Assembly (NCBI GenBank): GCA_964542475.1
Contig: CAZIUL010000008.1
Location: forward strand, 62,001 to 126,000
Length of the DNA: 64,000 nucleotides
Direction: 5' to 3'
Origin: CAZIUL01 sp964542475
GTDB lineage: Bacteria; Planctomycetota; B15-G4; CAYZWU01
The notes under the pieces are model-generated. The model had not been told where the DNA came from, ran no database searches, and saw nothing but the letters and a program-made list of their open reading frames with translations. How positions within the stretch are numbered: position 1 is the stretch's first letter; every line of letters begins with the position of its first letter. The position numbers and the translations under genes were made by a program. Below, piece by piece: positions 26,073-34,255 of this stretch.

Positions 26073-27728
26073 ATGAGTGACAAGCCTGAAAAGCCAGAAA
26101 AAAAAGAAGAAAACGGTGATTTTAGCAAGCCTGAAGGGCCTGTGATGCCTCCTTCTCCCGAAGAGATGCAGGAGCAGCTGAAGGATTTTTTCAAGGACAA
26201 GTTCGGAGGTCAGGTTTTCTCCTTCTCGTTTCCACAACCCGGGGGCGGTGAGACCGCCGCGCTCGGGGAAGAGCCGGATGAAGACGATGGTAAAGGAGGA
26301 GGCGTGAGCGAGGGTGGCGTGAAACCCCGGGAGCTGGATTTCGATATGATTCCTGTTCAGGTTAAGGATCACCTTGACAGCTATGTGATCGGGCAGGAGG
26401 ATGCGAAAAAGATTCTATCGGTGGCTGTGTGCGACCACTACAACCATGTCCGCGAGGTTTTGAAAAACACGGGCGGGGAACAGAAAGAGTATGTCAAGCA
26501 GAACGTGATACTGATCGGTCCCACAGGAGTCGGGAAAACTTACCTCGTGCGCACCCTGGCACAGCTGATAGGAGTTCCTTTCGTCAAGGCCGACATCACC
26601 AAGTTTTCTGAAACAGGCTATGTGGGCGGGGATGTGGACGACCTGGTGCGCGATCTTGTCAGGATGGCCGACGGTGACGTGGAGCTGGCCGAATGCGGGA
26701 TCATTTTTCTCGACGAGATCGACAAGATAGCAACGACATCCGAGCCCGTGGGCAGGGATGTGAGCGGACGAGGCGTCCAGACAGGGCTGCTGAAGCTCCT
26801 GGAAGAAACGGATGTTCCTGCCAGGAGCCCGTTCGACATGGCGGCGCAGATGCGCGAGATGATGAGCGTTTCGCGCGGGGGGAAAAAAAAGAAGAGCACG
26901 ATAAACACGAAAAACATCCTGTTCGTTGTAAGCGGTGCTTTCACACATCTGTCTGCGATCGTGGAAAAAAGGCTGTCTGCCAGCAAGGTCGGTTTCAACG
27001 CACCGTCAGCAGGGGAAAACAAGGAAGAGGACCTGCTGAAGAAGGCTGTCACACGAGATTTCATCGAATACGGCTTCGAACCGGAGTTCATTGGCCGTAT
27101 GCCTGTGCGGGTTGCGTTGAACGAGCTCACGGAGGACGACCTCTTTGATATCCTCAAGCATTCCGAGGGCAGCCTTATCGGGCAGTACCGCCGTAACTTC
27201 GAGGCTTACGGTATAACAGCCGCTTTTCCGGATGACGGATTGCGCGCGATCGCCAAGCTGGCGATAAAGGAAAACACCGGTGCCAGGGGATTGATGACCG
27301 TTCTGGAAGCCGGGCTCAGGGAGTTCAAGTTCTACCTCCCGGGCGGTCCTGTGAAGCGGTTTGCCGTGACCGGAGAGGTCATCGAAGATCCTGTAGCAAT
27401 GCTGGACAAGATTAAATCCGAGCCGGATTACGGAAGGCGTCGGTTTTTCGAGGCCAGGGTGCGGGAGTACGAGGCAGGGTTTTTCAAGGAGTTCGGAATA
27501 AAAGTGATCCTGGACGGTGCCGCTGTTGACAAGGCCGTGAGCAACGCCATGGAAGACGACATGGATGTAATCGACTACCTGGAGAAGGTGCTCATGGATT
27601 ACGTATACGGCCTGAGGATCATCCGCGACCATACTGGAAAAAACGAGTTCGAAATAGGTGCTGAAAACATCGAGAATCCGCGTGATGTCCTGGATGCCTG
27701 GGTCAAGGATGCACTGAAGAAAGAATGA
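26073..27728 (+). CDS. ClpX-like AAA+ ATPase without the zinc-binding domain
   Basis: ClpX unfolds proteins for ClpP. The AAA+ core (about 95-440) shows YVIGQEDAKKILSVAV, GPTGVGKTYLVRT, IIFLDEIDKIA, RGVQTGLLKLLE, PEFIGRMPV and sensor 2 GARGLMTVLE. The N-terminal four-Cys zinc domain of ClpX is absent and replaced by about 85 Pro-, Gly- and acid-rich residues. The region of the ClpP-docking IGF loop reads VGFNAPSAG. An extra ~100-residue C-terminal segment follows. No clpP is nearby. ATG 26073 is chosen because GGAG stands 9 bases upstream. It ends 26 bp inside the convergent gene. Confidence 0.82.
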   Translation: MSDKPEKPEKKEENGDFSKPEGPVMPPSPEEMQEQLKDFFKDKFGGQVFSFSFPQPGGGETAALGEEPDEDDGKGGGVSEGGVKPRELDFDMIPVQVKDHLDSYVIGQEDAKKILSVAVCDHYNHVREVLKNTGGEQKEYVKQNVILIGPTGVGKTYLVRTLAQLIGVPFVKADITKFSETGYVGGDVDDLVRDLVRMADGDVELAECGIIFLDEIDKIATTSEPVGRDVSGRGVQTGLLKLLEETDVPARSPFDMAAQMREMMSVSRGGKKKKSTINTKNILFVVSGAFTHLSAIVEKRLSASKVGFNAPSAGENKEEDLLKKAVTRDFIEYGFEPEFIGRMPVRVALNELTEDDLFDILKHSEGSLIGQYRRNFEAYGITAAFPDDGLRAIAKLAIKENTGARGLMTVLEAGLREFKFYLPGGPVKRFAVTGEVIEDPVAMLDKIKSEPDYGRRRFFEARVREYEAGFFKEFGIKVILDGAAVDKAVSNAMEDDMDVIDYLEKVLMDYVYGLRIIRDHTGKNEFEIGAENIENPRDVLDAWVKDALKKE

Positions 27729-28941
27729 GGCGGAATTTTTCGATTTCCTCCCCGGACATGTAGCGCCATCGTTTTGTGTCGATACGTTTTCGTACCCCTT
27801 CCTTATCCAAGGCCATGCTGGTCACGTGCTTGTGATCGTGGCCGAAAACATGAACCCTCCACTTGGGGCCGATCACGATAAAAGTGCGGTGTTTTTCGTC
27901 GAAGAGAATACGGTCCTGCTGCGCCTTTTTCAGATCCTTGAGCGCGAGCCCAACAGCGGGACGTTCCGCTCTCCGTTTCATGGCGTGCCTTGTTCGTCTT
28001 CTACTGCGCCTGAACACCCCCTCGATCCCGCGGGCAAGGTGCCTTAGAATCGGCATTACCGCATCTGTGCTCACATGCTTTTTCGGTGTGTGGGCGCTTC
28101 GGCTGGCGCGTGTTTTCGCGGTAAGGCGGTCGAGCTTGTTCCTGGTGGCTGTGAAAAGCCCTTCGAGCTCCGGTTCCGGTTCCGCTCTGAGGTAATCGAC
28201 GAGATCGCCGCCGCCTGAGACCTTACCGATGATGTTTAACCGCATGCTGCTCCTCGAATGGATGAGACATCGCACAGCCTGCAGCGTGACAGCGGTCCGG
28301 CCGTTGTTTTTACCGCGCGGCAGCGGAAGGTGCCCTGCTATGACCTGGCCCCATATGTCGTAAAGAGGTGATTCCTTGCCGAAGACGGGGAGCTGTTCAG
28401 CGTTCAGGTTGTCCCCGCTCATGCAGGCGGCAACGATCTTGGGAGGATCCTCGACAATATCGTCTATCCGCGGGTTCTTGGTTTCGAGAAACACGGCGGA
28501 AATCTCGTTCCATACGGGAAAGCCGGTTGGTGTATACCCCGTGAAAACGGAAAGGTGGTTGGGCGGTACAGAGTGGAAGCACACGCACGAGTCGCAGTGG
28601 TAGCAGTAGACGCGGCCTGGAACGAAATGAGGAACGTGGCCTTCGCTTCCACGCGTTGATTTGAACGTGTCCACAAGCTCCCGGGCGAAGGCGGCGGCAT
28701 CACCGCCCGGGAAGAAGCGCAAAGAGATGGCATCGCTGCTTTTGTCCGTTTTTTTCCGGCTTGTCAGCTTTCTGTGAAGCTGGTCCAGAAGATGGTGTAT
28801 CTTTTCCCCGTTTAGGAGCTCATCTCCTGAGGAGCCCTTTCCGATCGCGGGTTTCCTTTTTCTTGATTTTCGCTTTCCGGGCCTTGTTTTCCGCCTGCTG
28901 TCCCGGTTGTTTTCCTTGTCCTTTGAGGATCCGCCGGCCAT
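27703..28941 (-). CDS. Unrecognised basic protein with a Cys/His cluster
   Basis: 412 residues of unknown family. The first ~60 are Lys/Arg-rich and low in complexity (RRKTRPGKRKSRKRKP). Residues about 110-150 carry a Cys/His cluster (YCYHCDSCVCFHS) followed by GYTPTGFPVWNEI. A second basic stretch (FRRSRRRTRHAMKRR) lies near residue 320. The C-terminus has the compact FIVIGPKWRVHVFGHDHKHV. This suggests a nucleic-acid-binding or metal-binding protein, but no function is assigned. It is convergent with the ClpX-like gene and overlaps its end. Confidence 0.65.
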   Translation of the reverse strand: MAGGSSKDKENNRDSRRKTRPGKRKSRKRKPAIGKGSSGDELLNGEKIHHLLDQLHRKLTSRKKTDKSSDAISLRFFPGGDAAAFARELVDTFKSTRGSEGHVPHFVPGRVYCYHCDSCVCFHSVPPNHLSVFTGYTPTGFPVWNEISAVFLETKNPRIDDIVEDPPKIVAACMSGDNLNAEQLPVFGKESPLYDIWGQVIAGHLPLPRGKNNGRTAVTLQAVRCLIHSRSSMRLNIIGKVSGGGDLVDYLRAEPEPELEGLFTATRNKLDRLTAKTRASRSAHTPKKHVSTDAVMPILRHLARGIEGVFRRSRRRTRHAMKRRAERPAVGLALKDLKKAQQDRILFDEKHRTFIVIGPKWRVHVFGHDHKHVTSMALDKEGVRKRIDTKRWRYMSGEEIEKFRLILSSVHP

Positions 28942-29212
28942 TTCGAACGCTCCGTATCTGCGTGTTTCTGAATGCTTATAATTGTACTGTTCCAGCGTTA
29001 CGATTTCACCAATAAGATCAGGCCCCGGTATGGATCGGTAATCGGACCTGCGGGATTCCCCGGTCTTTTTTGATTCGTAAACGGAGTCATGATACGGAGC
29101 CTTGGAGAAGTTATCCTGACTCCGTTATTCCGGCCAAACCGCGAGGACCTTGTTGCAGAACACACGCTAACCTGTTCTTCTAATGGATTGATCTTCAAGA
29201 CAAGGAGCTGCC
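28942..29212. other. Non-coding gap before the symporter remnant
   Basis: No gene is visible. A weak GC-rich inverted repeat followed by six T (about 29053-29075, ending ggtctttttt) might stop transcription on the plus strand. The strings acggagtc and atacggag recur here (29080-29100) and at the 32771 hairpin. Confidence 0.35.
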
Positions 29213-29384
29213 GTGGAACTGCGGTGGATGGACATCACCGTATTTTTCGCCTTCTTCGCCTTTGTCTGGGGCTTCAGCAGGTACTAGCCCGCAGGGGAAG
29301 GACAGCGAGGACTACTTCCCGGCGGGCCGGGGGCTGGGCTGGTGGCTCATCGGTTTCTCCATCGTGGCGGCCTTGTTCGAGACG
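29213..29384 (+). pseudogene. Broken 5' end of a sodium:solute symporter gene
   Basis: From GTG 29213 (AAGGAG 5 bases upstream) or ATG 29228 the frame reads MDITVFFAFFAFVWGFSRY and then a stop (TAG 29284-29286). In another frame the homology resumes with KDSEDYFPAGRGLGWWLIGFS, the typical start of SSS-family transporters. So the gene has a frameshift near 29280 and its similarity stops just before the repeat at 29385. The remaining ~450 residues expected of the family are gone. It is distinct from the intact symporter at 53076-54578. Confidence 0.75.
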
Positions 29385-29415
29385 GTGCCGCAGCAGAAGA
29401 GGATGAAATATGCGG
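29385..29415 (-). repeat. Half copy of the dispersed palindromic repeat at the symporter break
   Basis: These 31 bases are the exact reverse complement of 1464-1494. The repeat starts where symporter similarity ends, and lies 33 bp before the start of the glycoside hydrolase gene. No matching second end is visible nearby. Confidence 0.85.
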
Positions 29416-29447
29416 TCTATAGATCTATTTACGAAGCGGAGATCAGC

Positions 29448-32400
29448 ATGAAGAAGACGGTTTGTTTTTCGGTTTATTTTTTGGTTTGTTCGGCCGTTCC
29501 GGGGTTTACAACGATTCAGGGCGCGGAACCGATCTCCCCTGACAATGAAGCGATAGTTGCTGTCAACGTGGCGGATGTGGGTCTCAGGCACAGCCGGAAG
29601 GATGCGAAGGAGCTCGATCTTTCAGGCATGTGGCAGGTGCGGCTCGCCCCGGAAGGTGAGCTGTTCGACGTAATGTTGCCCGGCTCGCTTGCACTAAACG
29701 GCCTGGGCAATGACGTCACGGCAAAGACACGCTGGACAGGGAACCTGGATTTCATGAAAAAGGTCTACCTGAAGAGCGATGCCTATGCCCGGTATCGCGA
29801 GCCCGGCAACGTCAAGATACCCTCCTTCCTCCAGCCCGTGAAGCACTTCGTGGGACCGGCGTGGTACACAAGGAAAGTTGAGATCCCCCAGAGCTGGGAG
29901 GGCAAGCGGATCACCCTCGAGCTGGAACGCTGCCACTGGACATCGAAGGTGAGCATCGACGGCCGTGAGGCCGGAGAGCGCGCCAGCCTGTCCGTGCCGC
30001 ACGTGTACGATCTGACAGAACAGCTGATCCCCGGTCGACACAATGTGACGATCGAGATCGACAACCGCATCCGCGTCGTGGACCGCGAGGTGTACGGCAC
30101 CTGGGCGCATTCGGTCACGGATTTCACGCAGACCAACTGGAACGGCGTGATCGGCCGCATGGCGCTGAAAGCCACTGACCGGGTGTGGATCGAGAACCTC
30201 CAGGTCTATCCCGACCTTACCCGCAAGGCGGCGCGCATCACGCTGATCTTGAGAAATGCGACGGGCGCTCCGGTGAAGGGATCGCTCAAAATGGCTTCGA
30301 CCACCCTGGACTTTATCATGAAAGGGGTGCGGCAGCGCATCGAGATGGAGTGCCTGTTCGACAAGAAAACGAGGCTCTGGGACGAGCACTCGCCCGACCT
30401 CCTGACGCTTCATGCCGCGATAAGGGGCGAGGGATTCGAGGATGAGGCCTCGGTGGAGTTCGGTCTTCGTACGTTCGGCCACGACGGCCGGCAGTTCCTG
30501 CTCAACGATAGAAAGATCTTCCTGCGCGGCACGCTGGAGTGCTGCATCTTTCCTCTCACCGGCTACCCGCCCATGGAAACCGCACCCTGGATCCGCATCT
30601 ACAGGATCATGAAGGCCCACGGGCTGAACCACCTGCGCTTTCATTCCTGGTGCCCGCCGGAAGCCGCTTTCTCGGCCGCTGACCGCGAGGGCATCCTGCT
30701 CCAGGTCGAGCTCCCGCTCTGGTCCGCCAAGGTTGGCGTCGACCCGAAGATGGAGCCGTGGCTGCGCGAGGAGATGAAAGCCATCCTCGAAGAGTACGGC
30801 AACCATCCCTCGTTCTGTCTCATGTGCAACGGCAACGAGCTGGAAGGCGACTACAGCGTTCTCGAGCGCCTGGTGGAGTTCGGCAAGGAGCTTGACTCCC
30901 GTCATCTCTACAGCGTGTCCACGGCAAGAAAACACTGTCCAGTGGATGACTACTACGTCTCTCACCGCACCGAGCACGGGCCGATCAGGGGCATCCGCGG
31001 GCCTTCAACGGACTGGGATTTTCGTGACAGTATAGCGCCGTTGAAAGTGCCTGCCGTGTCCCACGAGATCGGCCAGTTCTGCGCCTACCCGAACTTCAAG
31101 GAGATGAAAAAGTACACCGGCGTGCTCAAGGCGCGCAACTTCGAGATTTTTCGCGAATCGCTCAAAGAAAACGGAATGCTCGATCAGGCGGAGAAGTTCC
31201 TCATGGCCTCGGGCAAGCTGCAGGCGATCTGTTACAAGGAGGAGATCGAAGCCGCGCTCCGCACGCCGGGGTTCGGCGGGTACCAGCTTCTGGACCTGCA
31301 CGACTTTCCCGGGCAGGGCACCGCACTGGTTGGGGTGCTCGATGCGTTCTGGGATTCCAAGGGTTATGAGAATCCGGACCAATACCGTTGCTTTGCCGGG
31401 GCGACGGTGCCGCTGGCGCGATTTGCCAGGCGCGTCTGGACGAGCGACGAGTCGCTCGATGTCCGCGTGGAGATCGCGCATTTCGGGAATGAGCCTCTGC
31501 TCCTGCCGAGGCCGCGATGGAAGATCACGGGCCATGAGGGGCGGATACTGGATTCGGGATCGTTCACTGTTTCCGAGATCCCTTTGGGCAACGGCTTTGA
31601 GCTGGGCGAGATCCGGTTTCCGCTCGCCGGGTTGGAGCACGCGGAAAAGCTGACCCTCACAGTCTCCTTGATGGGAACAACACATCGCAACAGTTGGGAT
31701 TTCTGGATCTACCCCAAGGAACCGGATACGACGCCTCCGCCGTTCGTGCTGATGGAAACGCACATGAGCGACCAGGCGACGGCCCATCTCGATGGCGGCG
31801 GAAAGGTTCTGCTCATGCCCGATCCGGGCCGGTTCCGTGACGCTTCAGGCATGGCCTTCTACCCGGTCTTCTGGAACGCGCAGATGTTTACCTGGCACAA
31901 GAGCCTGGCGATGGGCATCGTGCTCGACCCAGGGCATTCTGTGTTCGGCGGGTTTCCCACCGACTTTCACGCGGACTGGCAGTGGTGGGGCCTGCTGAAC
32001 GGATCGAGAGCCGTGAACATGGGTGGCTTGCCCGAAGCATGCGTACCCCTGGTGCGGGTCATCGACGACTGGAACACCAACCGGCGACAGGGATTGCTAT
32101 TCGAGTGCAGCGTGGGGGAGGGCAAGCTCATGGTGTGCGCCATGGATCTCGAAACCAAGGCGGAGAACGACCCGGCCGCGCGGCAACTGCTCCACAGCGT
32201 GCTGGCTTACATGGCTTCCGATGATTTTCAGCCCGAAGCAGCCGTGGACCGTGGCGTGATCGGACGCATGGTCGATCCGCCCTCCCTCATGCAGAAGCTG
32301 AAGATCAAGGCCACAGCGGACAGCGAGGAATCCGGAGGCGAGGTGCGCAACCTTCTTGACGGAGACGCTGCCACCATCTGGCACACCGAGTGGAGAGCAA

Positions 32401-32705
32401 AGAGCCCCGGCTATCCCCACTGGGTTTTGCTGGAAATAGAGGAACCCCTGACGATAAGAGGGCTCCGCTTGCAGCCGAGGCAAGACGGGGCCAACGGCCG
32501 GATAGGGGAGTACAATGTGTTCATCAGCACCGACGGAAAGCGGTGGGGTAAAGGAGTCGTAGCTCGAGGATCCGTCAATTTTGAAACACCGCGAACCGGA
32601 AGGTTCGTCAAGCTACTTGCGCTGAAACCGGTCAATCCCGACCACCCCTGGGCTTCTTTGGCCGAGCTCGAGCTGATCATCGACGATTCAATAAGAAACA
32701 GATAA
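29448..32705 (+). CDS. Exported glycoside hydrolase family 2 protein with a C-terminal F5/8 type C domain
   Basis: A signal peptide (MKKTVCFSVYFLVCS...) opens the 1085 residues and fixes ATG 29448; the frame runs further upstream through the symporter remnant and repeat, which are not part of the protein. A beta-sandwich sugar-binding domain (about 75-220; WYTRKVEIPQSWEGKRITLEL) and an Ig-like domain come next. The TIM barrel has LRFHSWCPP, acid/base Glu in MCNGNELEG (about 460) and a candidate nucleophile Glu in VSHEIGQF (about 538). The last ~130 residues are a discoidin/F5-8C module (LLDGDAATIWHT). The substrate is not predictable. Codon use looks GC-richer than in neighbours, which hints at transfer. 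Confidence 0.9.
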   Translation: MKKTVCFSVYFLVCSAVPGFTTIQGAEPISPDNEAIVAVNVADVGLRHSRKDAKELDLSGMWQVRLAPEGELFDVMLPGSLALNGLGNDVTAKTRWTGNLDFMKKVYLKSDAYARYREPGNVKIPSFLQPVKHFVGPAWYTRKVEIPQSWEGKRITLELERCHWTSKVSIDGREAGERASLSVPHVYDLTEQLIPGRHNVTIEIDNRIRVVDREVYGTWAHSVTDFTQTNWNGVIGRMALKATDRVWIENLQVYPDLTRKAARITLILRNATGAPVKGSLKMASTTLDFIMKGVRQRIEMECLFDKKTRLWDEHSPDLLTLHAAIRGEGFEDEASVEFGLRTFGHDGRQFLLNDRKIFLRGTLECCIFPLTGYPPMETAPWIRIYRIMKAHGLNHLRFHSWCPPEAAFSAADREGILLQVELPLWSAKVGVDPKMEPWLREEMKAILEEYGNHPSFCLMCNGNELEGDYSVLERLVEFGKELDSRHLYSVSTARKHCPVDDYYVSHRTEHGPIRGIRGPSTDWDFRDSIAPLKVPAVSHEIGQFCAYPNFKEMKKYTGVLKARNFEIFRESLKENGMLDQAEKFLMASGKLQAICYKEEIEAALRTPGFGGYQLLDLHDFPGQGTALVGVLDAFWDSKGYENPDQYRCFAGATVPLARFARRVWTSDESLDVRVEIAHFGNEPLLLPRPRWKITGHEGRILDSGSFTVSEIPLGNGFELGEIRFPLAGLEHAEKLTLTVSLMGTTHRNSWDFWIYPKEPDTTPPPFVLMETHMSDQATAHLDGGGKVLLMPDPGRFRDASGMAFYPVFWNAQMFTWHKSLAMGIVLDPGHSVFGGFPTDFHADWQWWGLLNGSRAVNMGGLPEACVPLVRVIDDWNTNRRQGLLFECSVGEGKLMVCAMDLETKAENDPAARQLLHSVLAYMASDDFQPEAAVDRGVIGRMVDPPSLMQKLKIKATADSEESGGEVRNLLDGDAATIWHTEWRAKSPGYPHWVLLEIEEPLTIRGLRLQPRQDGANGRIGEYNVFISTDGKRWGKGVVARGSVNFETPRTGRFVKLLALKPVNPDHPWASLAELELIIDDSIRNR

Positions 32706-32726
32706 GAAGAGAAGAAAGAAGAAGAG

Positions 32727-32757
32727 AGCCACGGATGGACACGGATGAATACGGATA
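32727..32757. repeat. CCACGGATGGA-type repeat, second copy
   Basis: The string ccacggatggacacggatga continues with atacggata and matches the 12695-12727 copy. It starts 22 bp after the GH2 stop. Confidence 0.6.
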
Positions 32758-32770
32758 ATTTACATTCGCG

Positions 32771-32794
32771 GATACGGAGTCAGCACTCCGTATC
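32771..32794. other. Perfect 10-bp inverted repeat in the gap after the GH2 gene
   Basis: GATACGGAGT and ACTCCGTATC pair perfectly around a 4-base loop (cagc). No T-run follows on the plus strand (ccgtatctac), so it is a weak terminator candidate. The rest of the 32795-33019 gap shows no gene; an open frame from 32843 is just the upstream extension of the next gene. Confidence 0.5.
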
Positions 32795-33019
32795 CCGTAT
32801 CTACTTTCATTCTTCAAGCAGTCGGATCGTTTCGACCACCTCTTGGCGGGGTTTCCTTTTTTCAGCAGCTTCTCTGTTTTCTCCGGCATGTTCCGCGATA
32901 GCATTACAGCAATTAGATTAAACCCTGGTATAGACCGGGCCTGCAGATCCGATTATATTGTTGTGGGACAGGAATGGGGGGGTAAGGCTGGAAACTCGTT
33001 CAGGAACGTTGATGAGGCG

Positions 33020-34234
33020 ATGAAACAGGCATCAGCAGAAAAGGTTTTTCGTTTCACGACACCCGTGTTTCTTTGTCTCCTGCTCGGGTGCTCAGCGGCC
33101 GCTCCTTTGAAGGTCTTGGAAGGAGATAATTTCAAGATCCGTTCGAGCCTACCGCATCCAAAGCTGGGTGAGTTTGCCGGGACGGTCGCGCGGATATTCG
33201 AGCATTACGAAGAGCTATTCGGCCTGCACGGCGATGAGATCGAAGAGCTTCTGCTCCTTCTGGACAACAGCACCGGCAGGCCTGCCAAAAGCGAATACCC
33301 GGCGCTTTACAACAAGGCCGATCGCAGCATACATCTCGAGGGAGAGCCGGTCCTCATGACCCTTTTGCACGAGATAGCCCACCACTTCATACAGGCGCGT
33401 CTCGGAGAGGTCCCGGTCTGGCTGAACGAAGGGCTTGCTGTTTACCTGGGATGGTCTGCAATGGACGAGGATGAGCTTGTCGTCGGCGAGATCCCGGTGG
33501 TGCATTTCAAAATATTGAGGAGCATGGCGGAAAAAGACGAGCTCATGCCGTTAGCCGAGTTTCTAGAGCTGACCCCTGACGAGTTTTACCGGAAAGGAAA
33601 TAGCATTCGCAACTATTCCCAGGCATGGGGGGTTGTTTATTATGCGTTTCATTGCTCATTTCCGCGGGATCTTTCGTTCGGCGATCGCCTGGACCTGATT
33701 AAAAAGAAGGGCGTGCGCGGACTTTCGGCGATGGAGGAGGCGTTCAGACGGTTCTGTACAGGATTCTCAGCAGCGCTGATGATGGAAGAGCGTCTGACCT
33801 GCGGGTCCGAGCTGAAACGGCTTTCAAGCGCATACAGGCTTGGCCTGCTTCAGAACCCCTCAGCCATGGATGCTCTTCTGGAGATTGCTGCCGACCAAAA
33901 AGAGGATGCACGCATCAGGGATGTTTCACTTGGCGCTGCCGGGTTGATAGCGCTGAGTTCGATGAACTGGTCCGTTGGAAATCGGTTTGTCGCCTGTGTA
34001 CGTCGCCTGAGATACAAAGACGACTGCAAACAGGTACGTGAAACAGCGCGTCGGCTGTACAACGCTTTCACGAAGAACGACAGGAAAGCGGTGATTTCGC
34101 TTTTTGCCGGGCTCTGCGCCGGAAAGGGGTTTTACCCCGCCGGTCGCTTCGATGTGGTGTGGAACGAGACACGGTTCGCAGCTCCTTCCGACGCGACGGA
34201 AACCGTACAGGATGCGCAAACCCCCGGCCTTTGA
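33020..34234 (+). CDS. Lipoprotein with a gluzincin-type metallopeptidase motif
   Basis: The N-terminus is a lipoprotein signal ending LCLLLGCSAAA, so ATG 33020 is the natural start although the frame is open from 32843. The zinc motif HEIAHHF (about residue 117) is followed by WLNEGLAVYLG, whose Glu would be the third ligand, as in DUF1570/M1-like gluzincins. The last ~130 residues are helical. It probably acts in the periplasm or outer membrane. It stands convergent to the next gene, with 21 bp between them. Confidence 0.8.
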   Translation: MKQASAEKVFRFTTPVFLCLLLGCSAAAPLKVLEGDNFKIRSSLPHPKLGEFAGTVARIFEHYEELFGLHGDEIEELLLLLDNSTGRPAKSEYPALYNKADRSIHLEGEPVLMTLLHEIAHHFIQARLGEVPVWLNEGLAVYLGWSAMDEDELVVGEIPVVHFKILRSMAEKDELMPLAEFLELTPDEFYRKGNSIRNYSQAWGVVYYAFHCSFPRDLSFGDRLDLIKKKGVRGLSAMEEAFRRFCTGFSAALMMEERLTCGSELKRLSSAYRLGLLQNPSAMDALLEIAADQKEDARIRDVSLGAAGLIALSSMNWSVGNRFVACVRRLRYKDDCKQVRETARRLYNAFTKNDRKAVISLFAGLCAGKGFYPAGRFDVVWNETRFAAPSDATETVQDAQTPGL

Positions 34235-34255
34235 ATGCAAGGGGTCCGCGCTTCA

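Noticed and set aside
29694..30977. 427-codon minus-strand frame opposite the GH2 gene
   Set aside because: Shadow of a GC-rich gene; the GH2 frame has signal peptide and catalytic motifs.
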